A stretch of DNA of 64,000 bases from Bacillus sp. 1780r2a1 (GTDB lineage Bacteria > Bacillota > Bacilli > Bacillales > Bacillaceae_H). Below, one piece after another: positions 52,934 to 62,642 of this stretch. Position 1 is the stretch's first letter; each line of letters starts with the position of its first letter. Location: positions 1,421,501-1,485,500 of the forward strand of contig CP099863.1 in the NCBI GenBank assembly GCA_024134725.1, in the 5' to 3' direction. A program made the position numbers and the translations under genes. A model generated the notes under the pieces. The model was not told where the DNA came from. It made no database searches and saw only the letters and a program-made list of their open reading frames with translations.

Positions 52934-53119
52934 ATGGTCCGACCAAACGAGCATTTTTTAATAATTCGTCAAGCATTAGAAAATAGCTATCAGCATATGC
53001 AGCAAGGAGGAGAACTTTCTCCAGACCTTATGAATCAATTTGAACAGGCTAAAGCTGAATATGAAGCTGCTTTAAACTTTATTTCATCCACGGACTCGTG
53101 TTTTCGCCCACTTTCTTAA
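52934..53119 (+). CDS. Small soluble protein, 61 residues
   Basis: Begins MVRPNEHFLIIRQALENSY; helical and acidic, with a predicted coiled segment PDLMNQFEQAKAEYEAALNF and one cysteine. Not recognised. The start is ATG 52934 behind AGAAGGAGAGTG; TTG 52925 in the same frame is less likely. It has its own terminator and is divergent from the sugar operon. Confidence 0.65.
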   Translation: MVRPNEHFLIIRQALENSYQHMQQGGELSPDLMNQFEQAKAEYEAALNFISSTDSCFRPLS

Positions 53120-53152
53120 TGCAAGTAGCTCTTATATATGATATTAATACCT

Positions 53153-53180
53153 TAAGCTCTGCTTTTGCAGAGCTTTTTAT
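53153..53180 (+). terminator. Terminator of the 61-residue gene
   Basis: AAGCTCTGC-TTTT-GCAGAGCTT, then TTTATT. Confidence 0.88.
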
Positions 53181-53330
53181 TGTTTACGTTCCTATAATAA
53201 TAGATATTGACAATCCTTTCTCAATACTAGATAATTAAGTTTTGCTTGAGTTAGTTATTTACGGTTGAAAAATGAATAAATTTACCTTTTGAAAGGTTTA
53301 TATTTACATAGTTAAAGGAGTCATTAATCA

Positions 53331-55268
53331 ATGATGAGAGAGCGATTGCCTTTTACAATTGGACGAGATGAGAATTTTTTTGATAAGTTGAATGAATGGA
53401 TTGGAGACGTGTTTTACGATCACCTTCCAGATGCAGGTTTAGAGCTTCGAGATGAGCAAATCTTTATGGCCTTTCAAATTGAACGAGCGTTTAAAGAAAA
53501 AAATGTTATCTTTGCAGAAGCTGGGGTAGGTACGGGGAAGACGATTGTTTATCTTTTATATGCAATTTGCTATGCGCGCTATGTTGGCAAGCCTGCTATC
53601 ATTGCCTGTGCAGATGAAACATTAATTGAACAGCTTGTAAAGGCAGAGGGAGATATTGCAAAGCTATCAAAGATCCTGGATATTAACATGGATGTTCGCC
53701 TTGCAAAATCGCAAGATCAGTACCTGTGCTTAAAGAAGCTAGATGCAGTTACAAGCCGAACAGATAATGAAAACATTGAAGAAATCTACGACACATTACC
53801 TGATTTTGTACATGACCATAGCGGCATGCAGTCGTTTTATCATTATGGAGATCGTAAAGAGTATCCGCACCTAACGGATGAAGAATGGCAGCAGATTAAC
53901 TGGGATTCTTTCCAAGATTGCTCATCCTGTGATCAGCGTCACCGATGTGGTTTAACTTTATCACGTGAACATTATCGCAAAGCTACGGATTTAATTATTT
54001 GCTCTCATGACTTTTATATGGAGCATATTTGGACAGTTGAAGCTCGTAAACGTGAAGGTCAGCTACCGCTCTTACCAGAAAGTAGCTGCGTTGTGTTTGA
54101 CGAAGGACACCTGCTTGAATTTGCAGCGCAAAAAGCTTTAACGTACCGAATTAAAGAAGATACGCTTGAGAACTTGTTAACGCGTTTATTAGAAAATGAT
54201 GTGCGTGAAGAATTAGCACTGAAAATTGAGCATACAATCGATGTGTATTCACTATTTTTCGATGCGCTTAGTGAGGCAAGTCAAGATATTGTTGGATCTA
54301 ATCGTAAGCAAATTGAGCGTACAAGCCGTGTGCAAAAGGTTGGAAAAGAACTACTTGGCCTTTTAGAACATATTGGAAACGAACTTGTTTTTGAAAGTGA
54401 AACCTATACGGTTGATGAATATACGCTTCGCATTGTCGATGAGTATTTAGATCAAATTGACTATTCAATGCGTCTATTTATGGAGAATGAAAATGCAATT
54501 TACTGGCTTGAAGAAAAAGATTGGCAGCTAACGCTTGTTATTATGCCACAGGCTGTTAAAGACGTATTAAAAGAGCGCGTGTTCTCTAAGAAGATTCCAT
54601 ATATCTTTACGTCAGCCACGCTTTCAGATAACTCATCATTTGACTATTTAGCATATAGTTTAGGAATTGGAAAACCTTTATCGTTTTCAGTAGAGTCTCC
54701 GTTTGATTATGAAGAAAAGATGGAGATTACCTGCAAAACAGTAGCAGCCGGAAGCGAAGCGTTTGCTGAAAAATATGCTTATGCATTGAAACAGCTTAAA
54801 AGAACAAATGGACGAGCGCTGCTACTATTTAATACACGTGAAGAGTTAGCACTATTTAAAGAAGCATCTAAAGAGCTAAGCGAATATACGTTTTTATTTG
54901 AAGGAGATCAAGAAATTAGTAAGTTAGTTTCTCAATTTCAGCGTGAAGAAGAAACAATCTTATGTGCGGTTCATCTTTGGGAAGGTCTTGATATTCCAGG
55001 TCCGTCACTTTCAAATGTTATTTTATGGTCACTTCCATATCCGCCAAATGATCCGGTATTTGAAGCTAAGCGAAAACAGGTTGCTGATGCATTTTGGGAT
55101 GCAGATATGCCTTATATGCTGCTTCGTTTAAAGCAAGGTGTGGGACGATTAATTCGTTCGCATGAAGATGAAGGCTTGATTACTATTTTCATGCCGGAGA
55201 ATACGGATGATAAAGTGCAAGCGATTATTGAAAAGAATTTACCTACAGCGATAAAAGTTCGCGCTTAA
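53331..55268 (+). CDS. ypvA: DinG/XPD-type Fe-S helicase YpvA
   Basis: 645-residue superfamily 2 helicase (B. subtilis YpvA about 640). Walker A AEAGVGTGKTIVYLL, DEAH-like box VVFDEGHLLEF, motif III TSATLSDNSSF, motif VI LLRLKQGVGRLIRSHEDEG. Between motifs I and II the cysteines of YLCLKK and CSSCDQRHRC form a probable 4Fe-4S cluster, which dinG at the window start lacks. ATG 53331 lies behind AAAGGAGTCATTAATC. A DNA repair role is inferred from the family. Confidence 0.9.
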   Translation: MMRERLPFTIGRDENFFDKLNEWIGDVFYDHLPDAGLELRDEQIFMAFQIERAFKEKNVIFAEAGVGTGKTIVYLLYAICYARYVGKPAIIACADETLIEQLVKAEGDIAKLSKILDINMDVRLAKSQDQYLCLKKLDAVTSRTDNENIEEIYDTLPDFVHDHSGMQSFYHYGDRKEYPHLTDEEWQQINWDSFQDCSSCDQRHRCGLTLSREHYRKATDLIICSHDFYMEHIWTVEARKREGQLPLLPESSCVVFDEGHLLEFAAQKALTYRIKEDTLENLLTRLLENDVREELALKIEHTIDVYSLFFDALSEASQDIVGSNRKQIERTSRVQKVGKELLGLLEHIGNELVFESETYTVDEYTLRIVDEYLDQIDYSMRLFMENENAIYWLEEKDWQLTLVIMPQAVKDVLKERVFSKKIPYIFTSATLSDNSSFDYLAYSLGIGKPLSFSVESPFDYEEKMEITCKTVAAGSEAFAEKYAYALKQLKRTNGRALLLFNTREELALFKEASKELSEYTFLFEGDQEISKLVSQFQREEETILCAVHLWEGLDIPGPSLSNVILWSLPYPPNDPVFEAKRKQVADAFWDADMPYMLLRLKQGVGRLIRSHEDEGLITIFMPENTDDKVQAIIEKNLPTAIKVRA

Positions 55269-55275
55269 TGATATG

Positions 55276-55312
55276 AGGATAGTTTGTCTTATACAGACGG
55301 CTATCCTTTTTT
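55276..55312 (+). terminator. Terminator of ypvA
   Basis: AGGATAG/CTATCCT with an inner GTCT/AGAC helix, then TTTT. Confidence 0.8.
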
Positions 55313-55410
55313 GTTTAAAACCTTTAAACTAAAAGCAGAGAATCAAATGATTCTCGACTATATGAAACAAGTGTATAGTAGGTTAGTAAGTAAAAAGGGG
55401 AGGGTTTTTG

Positions 55411-56928
55411 ATGAACGAAAATATTCAGCTTGTAGAGCAAAATTTTCATGAATTCATGAAAAAAATTAAAAGTTATCATGAAGCGATGGGTGTGATGTAT
55501 TGGGATTTACGTACAGGTGCACCGAAAAAAGGAGTGGAGCAGCGTTCTGAAGTAATTGGCATGCTGTCTTCAGAAGCGTTTAAGCTATCTGTTTCTAATG
55601 AAATGGCTTCATTCATTCAGCAGTTGACTGCTGATACCGCTCAACATTACATATCTGATACGACAAAGAAAGCGGTAAAAGAGTGTCAAAAAGAATACGA
55701 GCTTAATAAAAAAATTCCGGCTGACGAGTATAAAGAATACGTTGTTTTAACTTCTAAAGCTGAATCTGTGTGGGAAGAAGCAAAAGATAAAGCAGATTTT
55801 CAAATGTTTCAACCGTATTTAGAGAAAATCGTAGCGTTTAACCAAAAATTTGTAGAATATTGGGGATACGAAGGTAATAAATATAACCGCTTATTGGACC
55901 TTTTTGAACCAGGAATGACGGTGGAAATCTTAAATGATGTGTTTGGTCAGCTCCGCAATCGAATTGTTCCACTTGTCCAAAAGATTGCAGATTCATCTAA
56001 TAAGCCAGAAACAGCCTTTTTATTTAAGTCTTTTCCAAAAGATAAGCAGCGTGAATTCAGCTTAGCGATTTTAAAAGAGCTTGGCTATGATTTTGAAGCT
56101 GGTCGTTTAGACGAAACGGTTCATCCATTTGCAACGGGCTTAAATCCAGGAGATGTAAGAATTACAACTAAATATGACGAAAAGGATTTTCGAACAGCAA
56201 TCTTTGGTACCATTCATGAATGCGGCCATGCTTTATACGAACAAAACATTTCAGAAGATCTAGTTGGCACAGTGCTTTGTGAAGGTACATCAATGGGCAT
56301 TCATGAGTCCCAATCGCTCTTTTATGAGAAGTTTGTGGGCAAAAACTTTTCATTTTGGAAGCGCAACTACGATGTAATTAAAAAGTATTCAAGCGGTCAG
56401 TTTGAGAACGTATCATTAGAGGATTTCTATCGAGCAATTAATCAGTCACAGCCTTCATTGATTCGTATTGAAGCGGACGAATTAACGTACCCACTTCACA
56501 TTATGATTCGCTATGAAATTGAAAAAGGCTTAATAAACGGTGACATTGAAGTAAAGGACCTTCCTGAGATTTGGAATGATAAATATGAAGAATATTTAGG
56601 TGTTCGCCCAAATCACGATGGAGAAGGTGTGCTTCAAGATGTACACTGGGCAGGTGGAAGCTTTGGGTATTTCCCTTCTTATGCGCTTGGTTATATGTAT
56701 GCTGCTCAGTTTAAAAACGCTATGCTAAAAGACTTACCAGATTATGATGAGCTGTTAGAGACCGGTGATGTTAAAGCAATTACAAACTGGTTAACGTATC
56801 ACATTCATCAGTATGGAAAAGCGAAAAAGCCGTTAGAAATCTTGCATGATGTAACGGGAGAAGGTTTAAACGTCAATTATTTAATTGATTATTTAGAAAA
56901 AAAATACACAAAAGTATACTCTCTTTAA
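55411..56928 (+). CDS. ypwA: Metallocarboxypeptidase YpwA (M32)
   Basis: 505-residue M32 carboxypeptidase (B. subtilis 501) releasing C-terminal residues from peptides. The zinc motif HExxH is in FGTIHECGHALYEQ; the third ligand Glu region follows in GTSMGIHESQSLFYE. M32 signature ITTKYDEKDF (DPF-like region altered) and GVRPNHDGEGVLQDVHWAGG are present. ATG 55411 follows AAGGGGAGGGTTTTTG. It keeps the ypvA-ypwA order of B. subtilis. Confidence 0.92.
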   Translation: MNENIQLVEQNFHEFMKKIKSYHEAMGVMYWDLRTGAPKKGVEQRSEVIGMLSSEAFKLSVSNEMASFIQQLTADTAQHYISDTTKKAVKECQKEYELNKKIPADEYKEYVVLTSKAESVWEEAKDKADFQMFQPYLEKIVAFNQKFVEYWGYEGNKYNRLLDLFEPGMTVEILNDVFGQLRNRIVPLVQKIADSSNKPETAFLFKSFPKDKQREFSLAILKELGYDFEAGRLDETVHPFATGLNPGDVRITTKYDEKDFRTAIFGTIHECGHALYEQNISEDLVGTVLCEGTSMGIHESQSLFYEKFVGKNFSFWKRNYDVIKKYSSGQFENVSLEDFYRAINQSQPSLIRIEADELTYPLHIMIRYEIEKGLINGDIEVKDLPEIWNDKYEEYLGVRPNHDGEGVLQDVHWAGGSFGYFPSYALGYMYAAQFKNAMLKDLPDYDELLETGDVKAITNWLTYHIHQYGKAKKPLEILHDVTGEGLNVNYLIDYLEKKYTKVYSL

Positions 56929-56939
56929 TAGAAAAGACG

Positions 56940-56970
56940 AAGAAGATAAGAGTGATCTTATCTTCTTTTG
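56940..56970 (+). terminator. Terminator of ypwA
   Basis: AAGAAGATAAGA-GTGA-TCTTATCTTCTT, then TTG; strong stem, short T-run. Confidence 0.78.
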
Positions 56971-57069
56971 TGATTTTCACGAACGTTTTTAGAAATTTTA
57001 ATATAAAATGTTCGATAAAAGGTTTTCAAACATGCAGAATATTGGTATACTAAACACAACTCAATAACG

Positions 57070-57233
57070 CACTCATATAATGACGAGAATATGGCTCGTA
57101 AGTTTCTACCAAACCACCGTAAATGGTTTGACTATGAGTGAGCGGTGAAACTTTTGGCTTTCGTCTGATAGGTTAGCTCAAAAACATTGCTCTACTCATA
57201 CGTGGGTGTAGCTTTGTTTTTGAGCTTTTTATT
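57070..57233 (+). promoter_or_regulatory. Guanine-class purine riboswitch of xpt-pbuX
   Basis: The aptamer (57070-57139) has P1 CACTCATA/TATGAGTG and loops ATATGGC and AGTTTCTACC with CCGTAAATGG, nearly identical in plan to B. subtilis xpt. The specificity base in GACTATGAG is C, which predicts guanine/hypoxanthine rather than adenine. The expression platform is the terminator AGCTCAAAAAC (57175-57185)/GTTTTTGAGCT (57216-57226) plus T-run. Confidence 0.96.
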
Positions 57234-57237
57234 GTGA

Positions 57238-57855
<618 letters not shown>

Positions 57856-57856
57856 A

Positions 57857-59167
57857 ATGAAAAATGGAAAAGTTTTGTCATTAGGGTTACAGCATGTTCT
57901 AGCGATGTATGGTGGAGCAATTGTCGTGCCTTTAATCGTGGGCGGTGCAATTGGATTAACGCAGCAGCAGCTGACTTATTTGGTCGCAATTGACTTGTTC
58001 ATGTGTGGAATTGCTACGCTTCTACAGGTTTGGAAAAATCGCTTCTTCGGTATTGGCTTGCCCGTTGTACTGGGATGCACATTTACTGCTGTAGGCCCAA
58101 TGATTCAAATAGGAAGTTCATATGGTGTTTCGAGTATATATGGTTCAATAATTGTGGCAGGACTTATGGTTGTTATTTTATCAAAATACCTTGGTAAGCT
58201 TGTTCGTTTTTTCCCGCCGCTTGTCACTGGTTCTGTTGTTACAATTATTGGAATAACGCTTATTCCTGTAGCAATGAAAGACTTGGCTGGTGGAGAAGGA
58301 AGCGCAGATTTCGGAAGCTTAAGTAACTTAACACTTGGGTTTGGGGTACTGTTACTTATTATTTTATTATATCGTTTTACAAAAGGCTTTATGAGATCAG
58401 TGTCTGTATTGGCAGGTTTGATTGCTGGAACCATTGCGGCATCGTTTATGGGGAAAGTAGACTTTTCAGGTGTTCGTGATGAAGCATGGGTTCACGTTCC
58501 ACACTTTTTTTATTTTGGAATGCCTACGTTTGACGTGACGGCTATTTTAACAATGTTTTTAGTGCTATTAGTGGGGATTGTTGAATCGACAGGTGTGTAC
58601 TTTGCGGTTAGTGATATTTGCAAAGAAAAAGTAACAGAAAAAGATTTAGCTGGCGGATATCGTGCAGAAGGATTAGCTATTACCCTGGGGGGCTTATTTA
58701 ATGCATTTCCTTATACGGCTTATTCTCAAAATGTAGGGTTACTTCAGCTTTCGGGTGTTCGTACTAAAAACGTAGTGTTTGCAGCGAGCGGTATCCTAAT
58801 TGTTCTTGGACTTATCCCGAAAATTGCTGCGATTACAACCGTAATACCAAGCCCTGTATTAGGGGGCGCAATGGTGGCGATGTTCGGAATGGTTATCTCA
58901 TCGGGTATTAAAATTTTAAGCGAAGTGGATTTACAAAAGCAAGAAAATCTGCTGATTATTGCATGTTCTATTGGAATGGGACTTGGTGTAACGGTCGTAC
59001 CAGACTTATTTGCACAGCTTCCAGAAGGAATTCAAATCTTAACTGGAAATGGAATTGTAGCAGGTAGCTTTACGGCTATTATTTTAAATATTGTCTTCAA
59101 CGTACTGGCGGTTTCAAAAGTAAGAAATGGAGAAGTATCCGTACAAAAAGAAATGTTAACAAAATAA
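57857..59167 (+). CDS. pbuX: Xanthine permease
   Basis: 436-residue nucleobase cation symporter-2 permease, about 12-14 helices. NCS2 signature: LSLGLQHVLAMYGGAIVVPL at the N-terminus, and the conserved Gln/Glu region VGIVESTGVYFAVSD; NVGLLQLSGVRTKNV follows. It supplies xanthine for Xpt. The RBS is AGCAAGGAGTGACATC within the end of xpt, so translation is coupled. Confidence 0.95.
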   Translation: MKNGKVLSLGLQHVLAMYGGAIVVPLIVGGAIGLTQQQLTYLVAIDLFMCGIATLLQVWKNRFFGIGLPVVLGCTFTAVGPMIQIGSSYGVSSIYGSIIVAGLMVVILSKYLGKLVRFFPPLVTGSVVTIIGITLIPVAMKDLAGGEGSADFGSLSNLTLGFGVLLLIILLYRFTKGFMRSVSVLAGLIAGTIAASFMGKVDFSGVRDEAWVHVPHFFYFGMPTFDVTAILTMFLVLLVGIVESTGVYFAVSDICKEKVTEKDLAGGYRAEGLAITLGGLFNAFPYTAYSQNVGLLQLSGVRTKNVVFAASGILIVLGLIPKIAAITTVIPSPVLGGAMVAMFGMVISSGIKILSEVDLQKQENLLIIACSIGMGLGVTVVPDLFAQLPEGIQILTGNGIVAGSFTAIILNIVFNVLAVSKVRNGEVSVQKEMLTK

Positions 59168-59173
59168 AAGTAG

Positions 59174-59216
59174 AAAGCTCTTAATGCTTGTCTAACACAA
59201 GCATTAAGAGCTTTTT
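59174..59216 (+). terminator. Terminator of xpt-pbuX
   Basis: An 18-bp stem (AAAGCTCTTAATGCTTGT and complement), 5-base loop, T-run. Confidence 0.93.
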
Positions 59217-59460
59217 TGTTTAATAATTTGAATATTTCTATTTATTTTACTTTATGTAAACCATTTGCAAAGTGCAAAAGGATGTGCAAAAATAAATTTT
59301 CCTAAAAGGGTTTAAAGGTATAAACGCTCTGGGTATATCAAAAAAGCAGTGGTCTGCTTATTGGACAACATGCGAAAATAAACATTTCCAATGGTAAAGT
59401 AGCAAATTAAACAAACAATAAGAAAAAGTGATTATTGAATGGTTAGAGGAGTTGATATAG

Positions 59461-60000
59461 ATGATTACAGCAGAAAAAGATACGGTAACATTTGTAGCAA
59501 AGGATGGACGTGAAGTCACAATACGTCCAGCAGAACCCCGTGATGCAAGAGAGATTACAACAGCTGTGGAAGAAATTATTAAAGCAGGAGAGTTTATTCA
59601 AAAAGACGCGCCAAAAACAGTAGAAGAAGAACAGCAGTTTATTGAGAGTGTATCAAAGCAAGGGCATATGTATGTTGTGGCGGAAGTGGAAGGTGAAGTT
59701 GTTGGGATTGCGCGCGTTCTTCGCGGTGAAATTCGAATGAAACGTCATAGTGGGCTTTTCCGTACATGGCTAGTTTCAAAAGTACAAGGTATGGGAATTG
59801 GCAAGCAGTTAATGGACTATACGTTAAATTGGTGCAAAGAAAATGACATGCACAAGCTATCGTTAACGGTATTTGCCTCTAATGAAGTGGCGTATAAATT
59901 GTACGAAAAAGTCGGCTTTAAGACAGAAGGGGTTATGAAAGAACAAGCTTATATTAATGAGGAGTACGTGGACGAAATATATATGTCTGTATTCTTTTAA
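59461..60000 (+). CDS. GNAT family N-acetyltransferase
   Basis: 179-residue GNAT. Opening VTIRPAEPRDAREITTAVEE, acetyl-CoA loop VSKVQGMGIGKQLMDYTL, and NEVAYKLYEKVGFKTEG as motif B; ends IYMSVFF. Resembles ribosomal-protein or amino-acid acetyltransferases in the YhhY group; the acceptor is not known. ATG 59461 follows TTAGAGGAGTTGATATAG. The 240 bp upstream hold no other feature I can support. Confidence 0.9.
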   Translation: MITAEKDTVTFVAKDGREVTIRPAEPRDAREITTAVEEIIKAGEFIQKDAPKTVEEEQQFIESVSKQGHMYVVAEVEGEVVGIARVLRGEIRMKRHSGLFRTWLVSKVQGMGIGKQLMDYTLNWCKENDMHKLSLTVFASNEVAYKLYEKVGFKTEGVMKEQAYINEEYVDEIYMSVFF

Positions 60001-60029
60001 ATAAATAGACAAAAACCAAAAATTTCATG

Positions 60030-60128
60030 TTCAATACTAAGGAAAATACGTTATACTAAACGTGTGCGCAACAAATAAAACTTCTTCAAAACGAGGCTTT
60101 TCCATATCTTATGGAAAAGCTTTTTTAT
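60030..60128 (+). promoter_or_regulatory. Promoter-like site followed at once by a terminator
   Basis: TTCAAT/TATACT (60030-60035, 60052-60057) stands about 40 bp before a strong terminator, GCTTTTCCATA (60096-60106)/TATGGAAAAGC (60110-60120) plus TTTTTT. The hairpin may simply end the GNAT gene; if the promoter is real, a transcript of about 65 nt results. Confidence 0.4.
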
Positions 60129-60196
60129 TTTTTATTGAGAATAAATTTCTAAAAAATTACAAATGGTATACATAACGAATTAAAGAGGTGAGACGC

Positions 60197-61285
60197 ATGC
60201 CTAAAATTATGTCAACTGGATTTTGTATACCTCCATATGAGCTGAAGCAATCGGATACTGCACAGTTTGCAAAGGATCTATTTGCCGAATCATTTCGAGA
60301 CATTAATCGCTTGTTAACGGTATTTGAAAATGGTCAAATTGAAACCAGGCACTTTGCTAAAGGGATGAAGTGGTTTCAAGAAGACCACACGTTTGAAGAG
60401 AAAAATAATGCATTTATTGAGTGTGCAATTGAACTTGGCGTAAAAGCTGTTGAAAATTGCTTGACGAATTCAGCTTACCTTTCTGGGAATGTCCCCTATG
60501 AAGAAATTGATGCAATCTTTTACATTTCTACTAGCGGGCTTGCAACACCGAGTATTGAAGCCAGGATTATGAACGAGCTTCCCTTTTCACCTCACACGAA
60601 GCGTATTCCAATTTGGGGCCTTGGCTGTGCAGGAGGAGCTTCAGGTGTATCAAGAGCACATGAGTATTGCTTAGCGTTTCCAAAAGCAAAGGTACTTGTG
60701 CTTTCAATTGAACTTTGTAGCCTGACATTTCAGCGTAATGATCGTTCAAAAAGCAATCTGATTGGTACATCTTTGTTTGCTGACGGAGTAGCAGCTGCTT
60801 TAATTGCAGGAGATGAATCGGATATGACCGCTTCAAAATTAGACACGCTGCCAGCAACATTACATACTCAGTCTACTCTAATGCCAGATTCTAAGGATGT
60901 TATGGGCTGGGATATTCGAAACGACGGTTTATATGTTATTTTTTCAAAAGACATTCCAACGATTATTGATTCTTGGCTGGGGGATCAAGTCCAAACATTT
61001 CTAGCGAGTCATAATTTAACGACGCAAGACTTGCGACATTTCGTAGCACATCCTGGTGGGAAGAAGGTATTAGAAGCTTATCTATCTACGCTTTCACTTG
61101 AAGACTCAATGATTGACCACTCTCTTCATGTGTTAAAACATCATGGGAACATGTCATCAGCAACCGTTTTGTACGTATTGGATCGATTCATGAAAGAAAA
61201 AATTCCAAGCGGAGAATACGGCGTCTTAACAGCGCTTGGACCAGGTTTTAGCTCGGAGCTCGTTTTACTTCAGTGGAGGGAATAA
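60197..61285 (+). CDS. bpsA: Type III polyketide synthase (alkylpyrone synthase)
   Basis: 362-residue chalcone-synthase-family enzyme. Catalytic Cys144 is in WGLGCAGGASG; the His is in FVAHPGGKKVLEAY and the Asn in KHHGNMSSATV. B. subtilis BpsA (BcsA) makes long-chain triketide pyrones, which BpsB then O-methylates; the adjacent gene is that partner. ATG 60197 follows AAAGAGGTGAGACGC. One base separates its stop from the next start. Confidence 0.92.
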   Translation: MPKIMSTGFCIPPYELKQSDTAQFAKDLFAESFRDINRLLTVFENGQIETRHFAKGMKWFQEDHTFEEKNNAFIECAIELGVKAVENCLTNSAYLSGNVPYEEIDAIFYISTSGLATPSIEARIMNELPFSPHTKRIPIWGLGCAGGASGVSRAHEYCLAFPKAKVLVLSIELCSLTFQRNDRSKSNLIGTSLFADGVAAALIAGDESDMTASKLDTLPATLHTQSTLMPDSKDVMGWDIRNDGLYVIFSKDIPTIIDSWLGDQVQTFLASHNLTTQDLRHFVAHPGGKKVLEAYLSTLSLEDSMIDHSLHVLKHHGNMSSATVLYVLDRFMKEKIPSGEYGVLTALGPGFSSELVLLQWRE

Positions 61286-61286
61286 C

Positions 61287-61853
61287 ATGTTTATTTATAC
61301 CATTTTTGCATTGATTATTTTACAACGTTTAGGAGAACTTATAATTGCAAAGCGTAACGAGGCCTGGATGAAGCAAAATGGTGGATATGAAGCAGGAAGC
61401 AACCATTATAAATGGATGGTATCCATGCATGCTGCTTTTTTTGTAGCGTTGCTTGTAGAAATGCAGCTTGTAGACTATTCTTTTTCATCTTCTTTTTGGG
61501 TATTTGCGACTTTATTTCTAATGGTGCAACTGGGAAGAGTATGGGCTATCGCCTCATTAGGGAAGTATTGGAATACTAAAATTATTGTAATGCCCAAAGC
61601 TCCCGTTGTATTAAAGGGACCTTACAGATACATCAAGCATCCAAACTATACGATTGTCACGCTGGAATTTCTTTTAATTCCGCTTTTATTTCAAGCGTAT
61701 CTAACGCTTATTGTATTTAGTTTATTAAACATGTGGATGCTTTCGGTTCGTATTCCAAAAGAAGAAGAAGCGCTGAAGCTCTATACAGACTACGAGGTAG
61801 CCATGGATGGAAAGCTACGTTTTATGCCACAGTTAAAAAAATCAGAAAACTAA
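61287..61853 (+). CDS. bpsB: Alkylpyrone O-methyltransferase (isoprenylcysteine methyltransferase family)
   Basis: 188-residue integral membrane methyltransferase (YpbQ), four to five helices. ICMT signature GPYRYIKHPNYTIVTLEFLL, and RIPKEEEAL near the C-terminus. In B. subtilis it methylates BpsA alkylpyrones. ATG 61287 follows AGTGGAGGGAATAAC, inside the end of bpsA. Co-transcription is certain from spacing. Confidence 0.9.
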   Translation: MFIYTIFALIILQRLGELIIAKRNEAWMKQNGGYEAGSNHYKWMVSMHAAFFVALLVEMQLVDYSFSSSFWVFATLFLMVQLGRVWAIASLGKYWNTKIIVMPKAPVVLKGPYRYIKHPNYTIVTLEFLLIPLLFQAYLTLIVFSLLNMWMLSVRIPKEEEALKLYTDYEVAMDGKLRFMPQLKKSEN

Positions 61854-61855
61854 TT

Positions 61856-61911
61856 GAAAATGATTATCTTTCGTGATAGACTGTAAGTAGCTGATAAAGA
61901 TTATCAATTTC
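61856..61911 (+). promoter_or_regulatory. Promoter with two Fur-like boxes
   Basis: TTGAAA (61854-61859), 17 bp, TAGACT (61877-61882). GAAAATGATTATC (from 61856) overlaps the -35, and GATAAAGATTATCAATTTC (61893-61911) matches the Fur consensus at 15 of 19 positions just after the start. Confidence 0.5.
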
Positions 61912-61937
61912 ATCAATAAGAAACGGTGGTGGACATA

Positions 61938-62030
61938 ATGGTTAGTCTTTTTGTAATTGGAACGTTCGTAACGTGTACGGGTATGGCAACGTATGTCATG
62001 AAAAATATTGAAAAAGCACAGCGTGTATAA
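61938..62030 (+). CDS. 30-residue single-helix membrane peptide
   Basis: ATG 61938 behind ACGGTGGTGGACATA. It begins MVSLFVIGTFVTCTGMATYV, a single hydrophobic helix, then MKNIEKAQRV. It has its own promoter-like and Fur-like sites and its own terminator, so it looks like a real gene although far below the usual length cut-off. Function unknown. Confidence 0.55.
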   Translation: MVSLFVIGTFVTCTGMATYVMKNIEKAQRV

Positions 62031-62053
62031 AATTGCTGTTGTTCAAGCATAGA

Positions 62054-62085
62054 TAAAAACTGCCAAGTATTTGGCAGTTTTTTTG
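62054..62085 (+). terminator. Terminator of the 30-residue gene
   Basis: AAAACTGCCAA/TTGGCAGTTTT with a short loop, then TTT. Confidence 0.88.
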
Positions 62086-62198
62086 GTTTGAAAAAACGAA
62101 AAATAAATTCCTACTTGACATATAGGGTAACTGCAAATAATATATAATATAAATTGTTTCAAAATTCAAACGAGTATCTATCAGTCTACTGAAGAAAC

Positions 62199-62579
62199 TT
62201 GTCTGCTGCACGAGCTGCTTTGGATATTGCTTGCAAGAGTACATTCAATAAAGGTAAATTAATACAAGGTGATTTCGAATTAGAAGTCCCAGAATATATG
62301 AACTGTGATGCAAAGCAAGCGGTAGGATATGTACGTCCTCATGATCTTGAAATTGAAAACGAAAAGGTCAGTGAAGATACGGTTTTAGCAACTATTAGTC
62401 ATATTCACATGGTAGGGCCGATTGTTCAAGTTGAATTAAAGCGTGAAGGGTTTGACGAATTTTTAGAAGCTGAAATTTCGAAAGAACGTTTTAGGTTCTT
62501 ACAACTTAGTATAGGTAAACAGGTTTATATTCGTCCTAAACAGCTCAAAGTCTTTATACCAGAAGATTATTCAATTTGA
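62199..62579 (+). pseudogene. C-terminal remnant of sulfate ABC ATPase CysA
   Basis: From about residue 18 the frame is the TOBE-type C-terminal domain of CysA: YVRPHDLEIENEKVSED, HIHMVGPIVQVELKREGF, and SKERFRFLQLSIGKQVYIRP to the end VFIPEDYSI. The Walker A, signature and Walker B parts are missing. The only available start, TTG 62199, has no good RBS. A TTGACA (62115) with TATAAT-like DNA and a terminator flank it, as if a cys operon had been cut to its ends. Confidence 0.75.
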
Positions 62580-62594
62580 GTTATAGTTTATTTG

Positions 62595-62642
62595 ACACTA
62601 GCCATCTTTCAAGTTTAATTTGAGAGGTGGCTAGTGTTCTTT
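62595..62642 (+). terminator. Terminator after the cysA remnant
   Basis: Nearly 20 paired bases: ACACTAGCCATCTTTCAA against TTGAGAGGTGGCTAGTGT with G-U pairs, then TCTTTT. Confidence 0.85.

Noticed and set aside
62199-62579. Functional sulfate ABC ATPase
   Set aside because: All nucleotide-binding motifs are missing; only the C-terminal domain remains.
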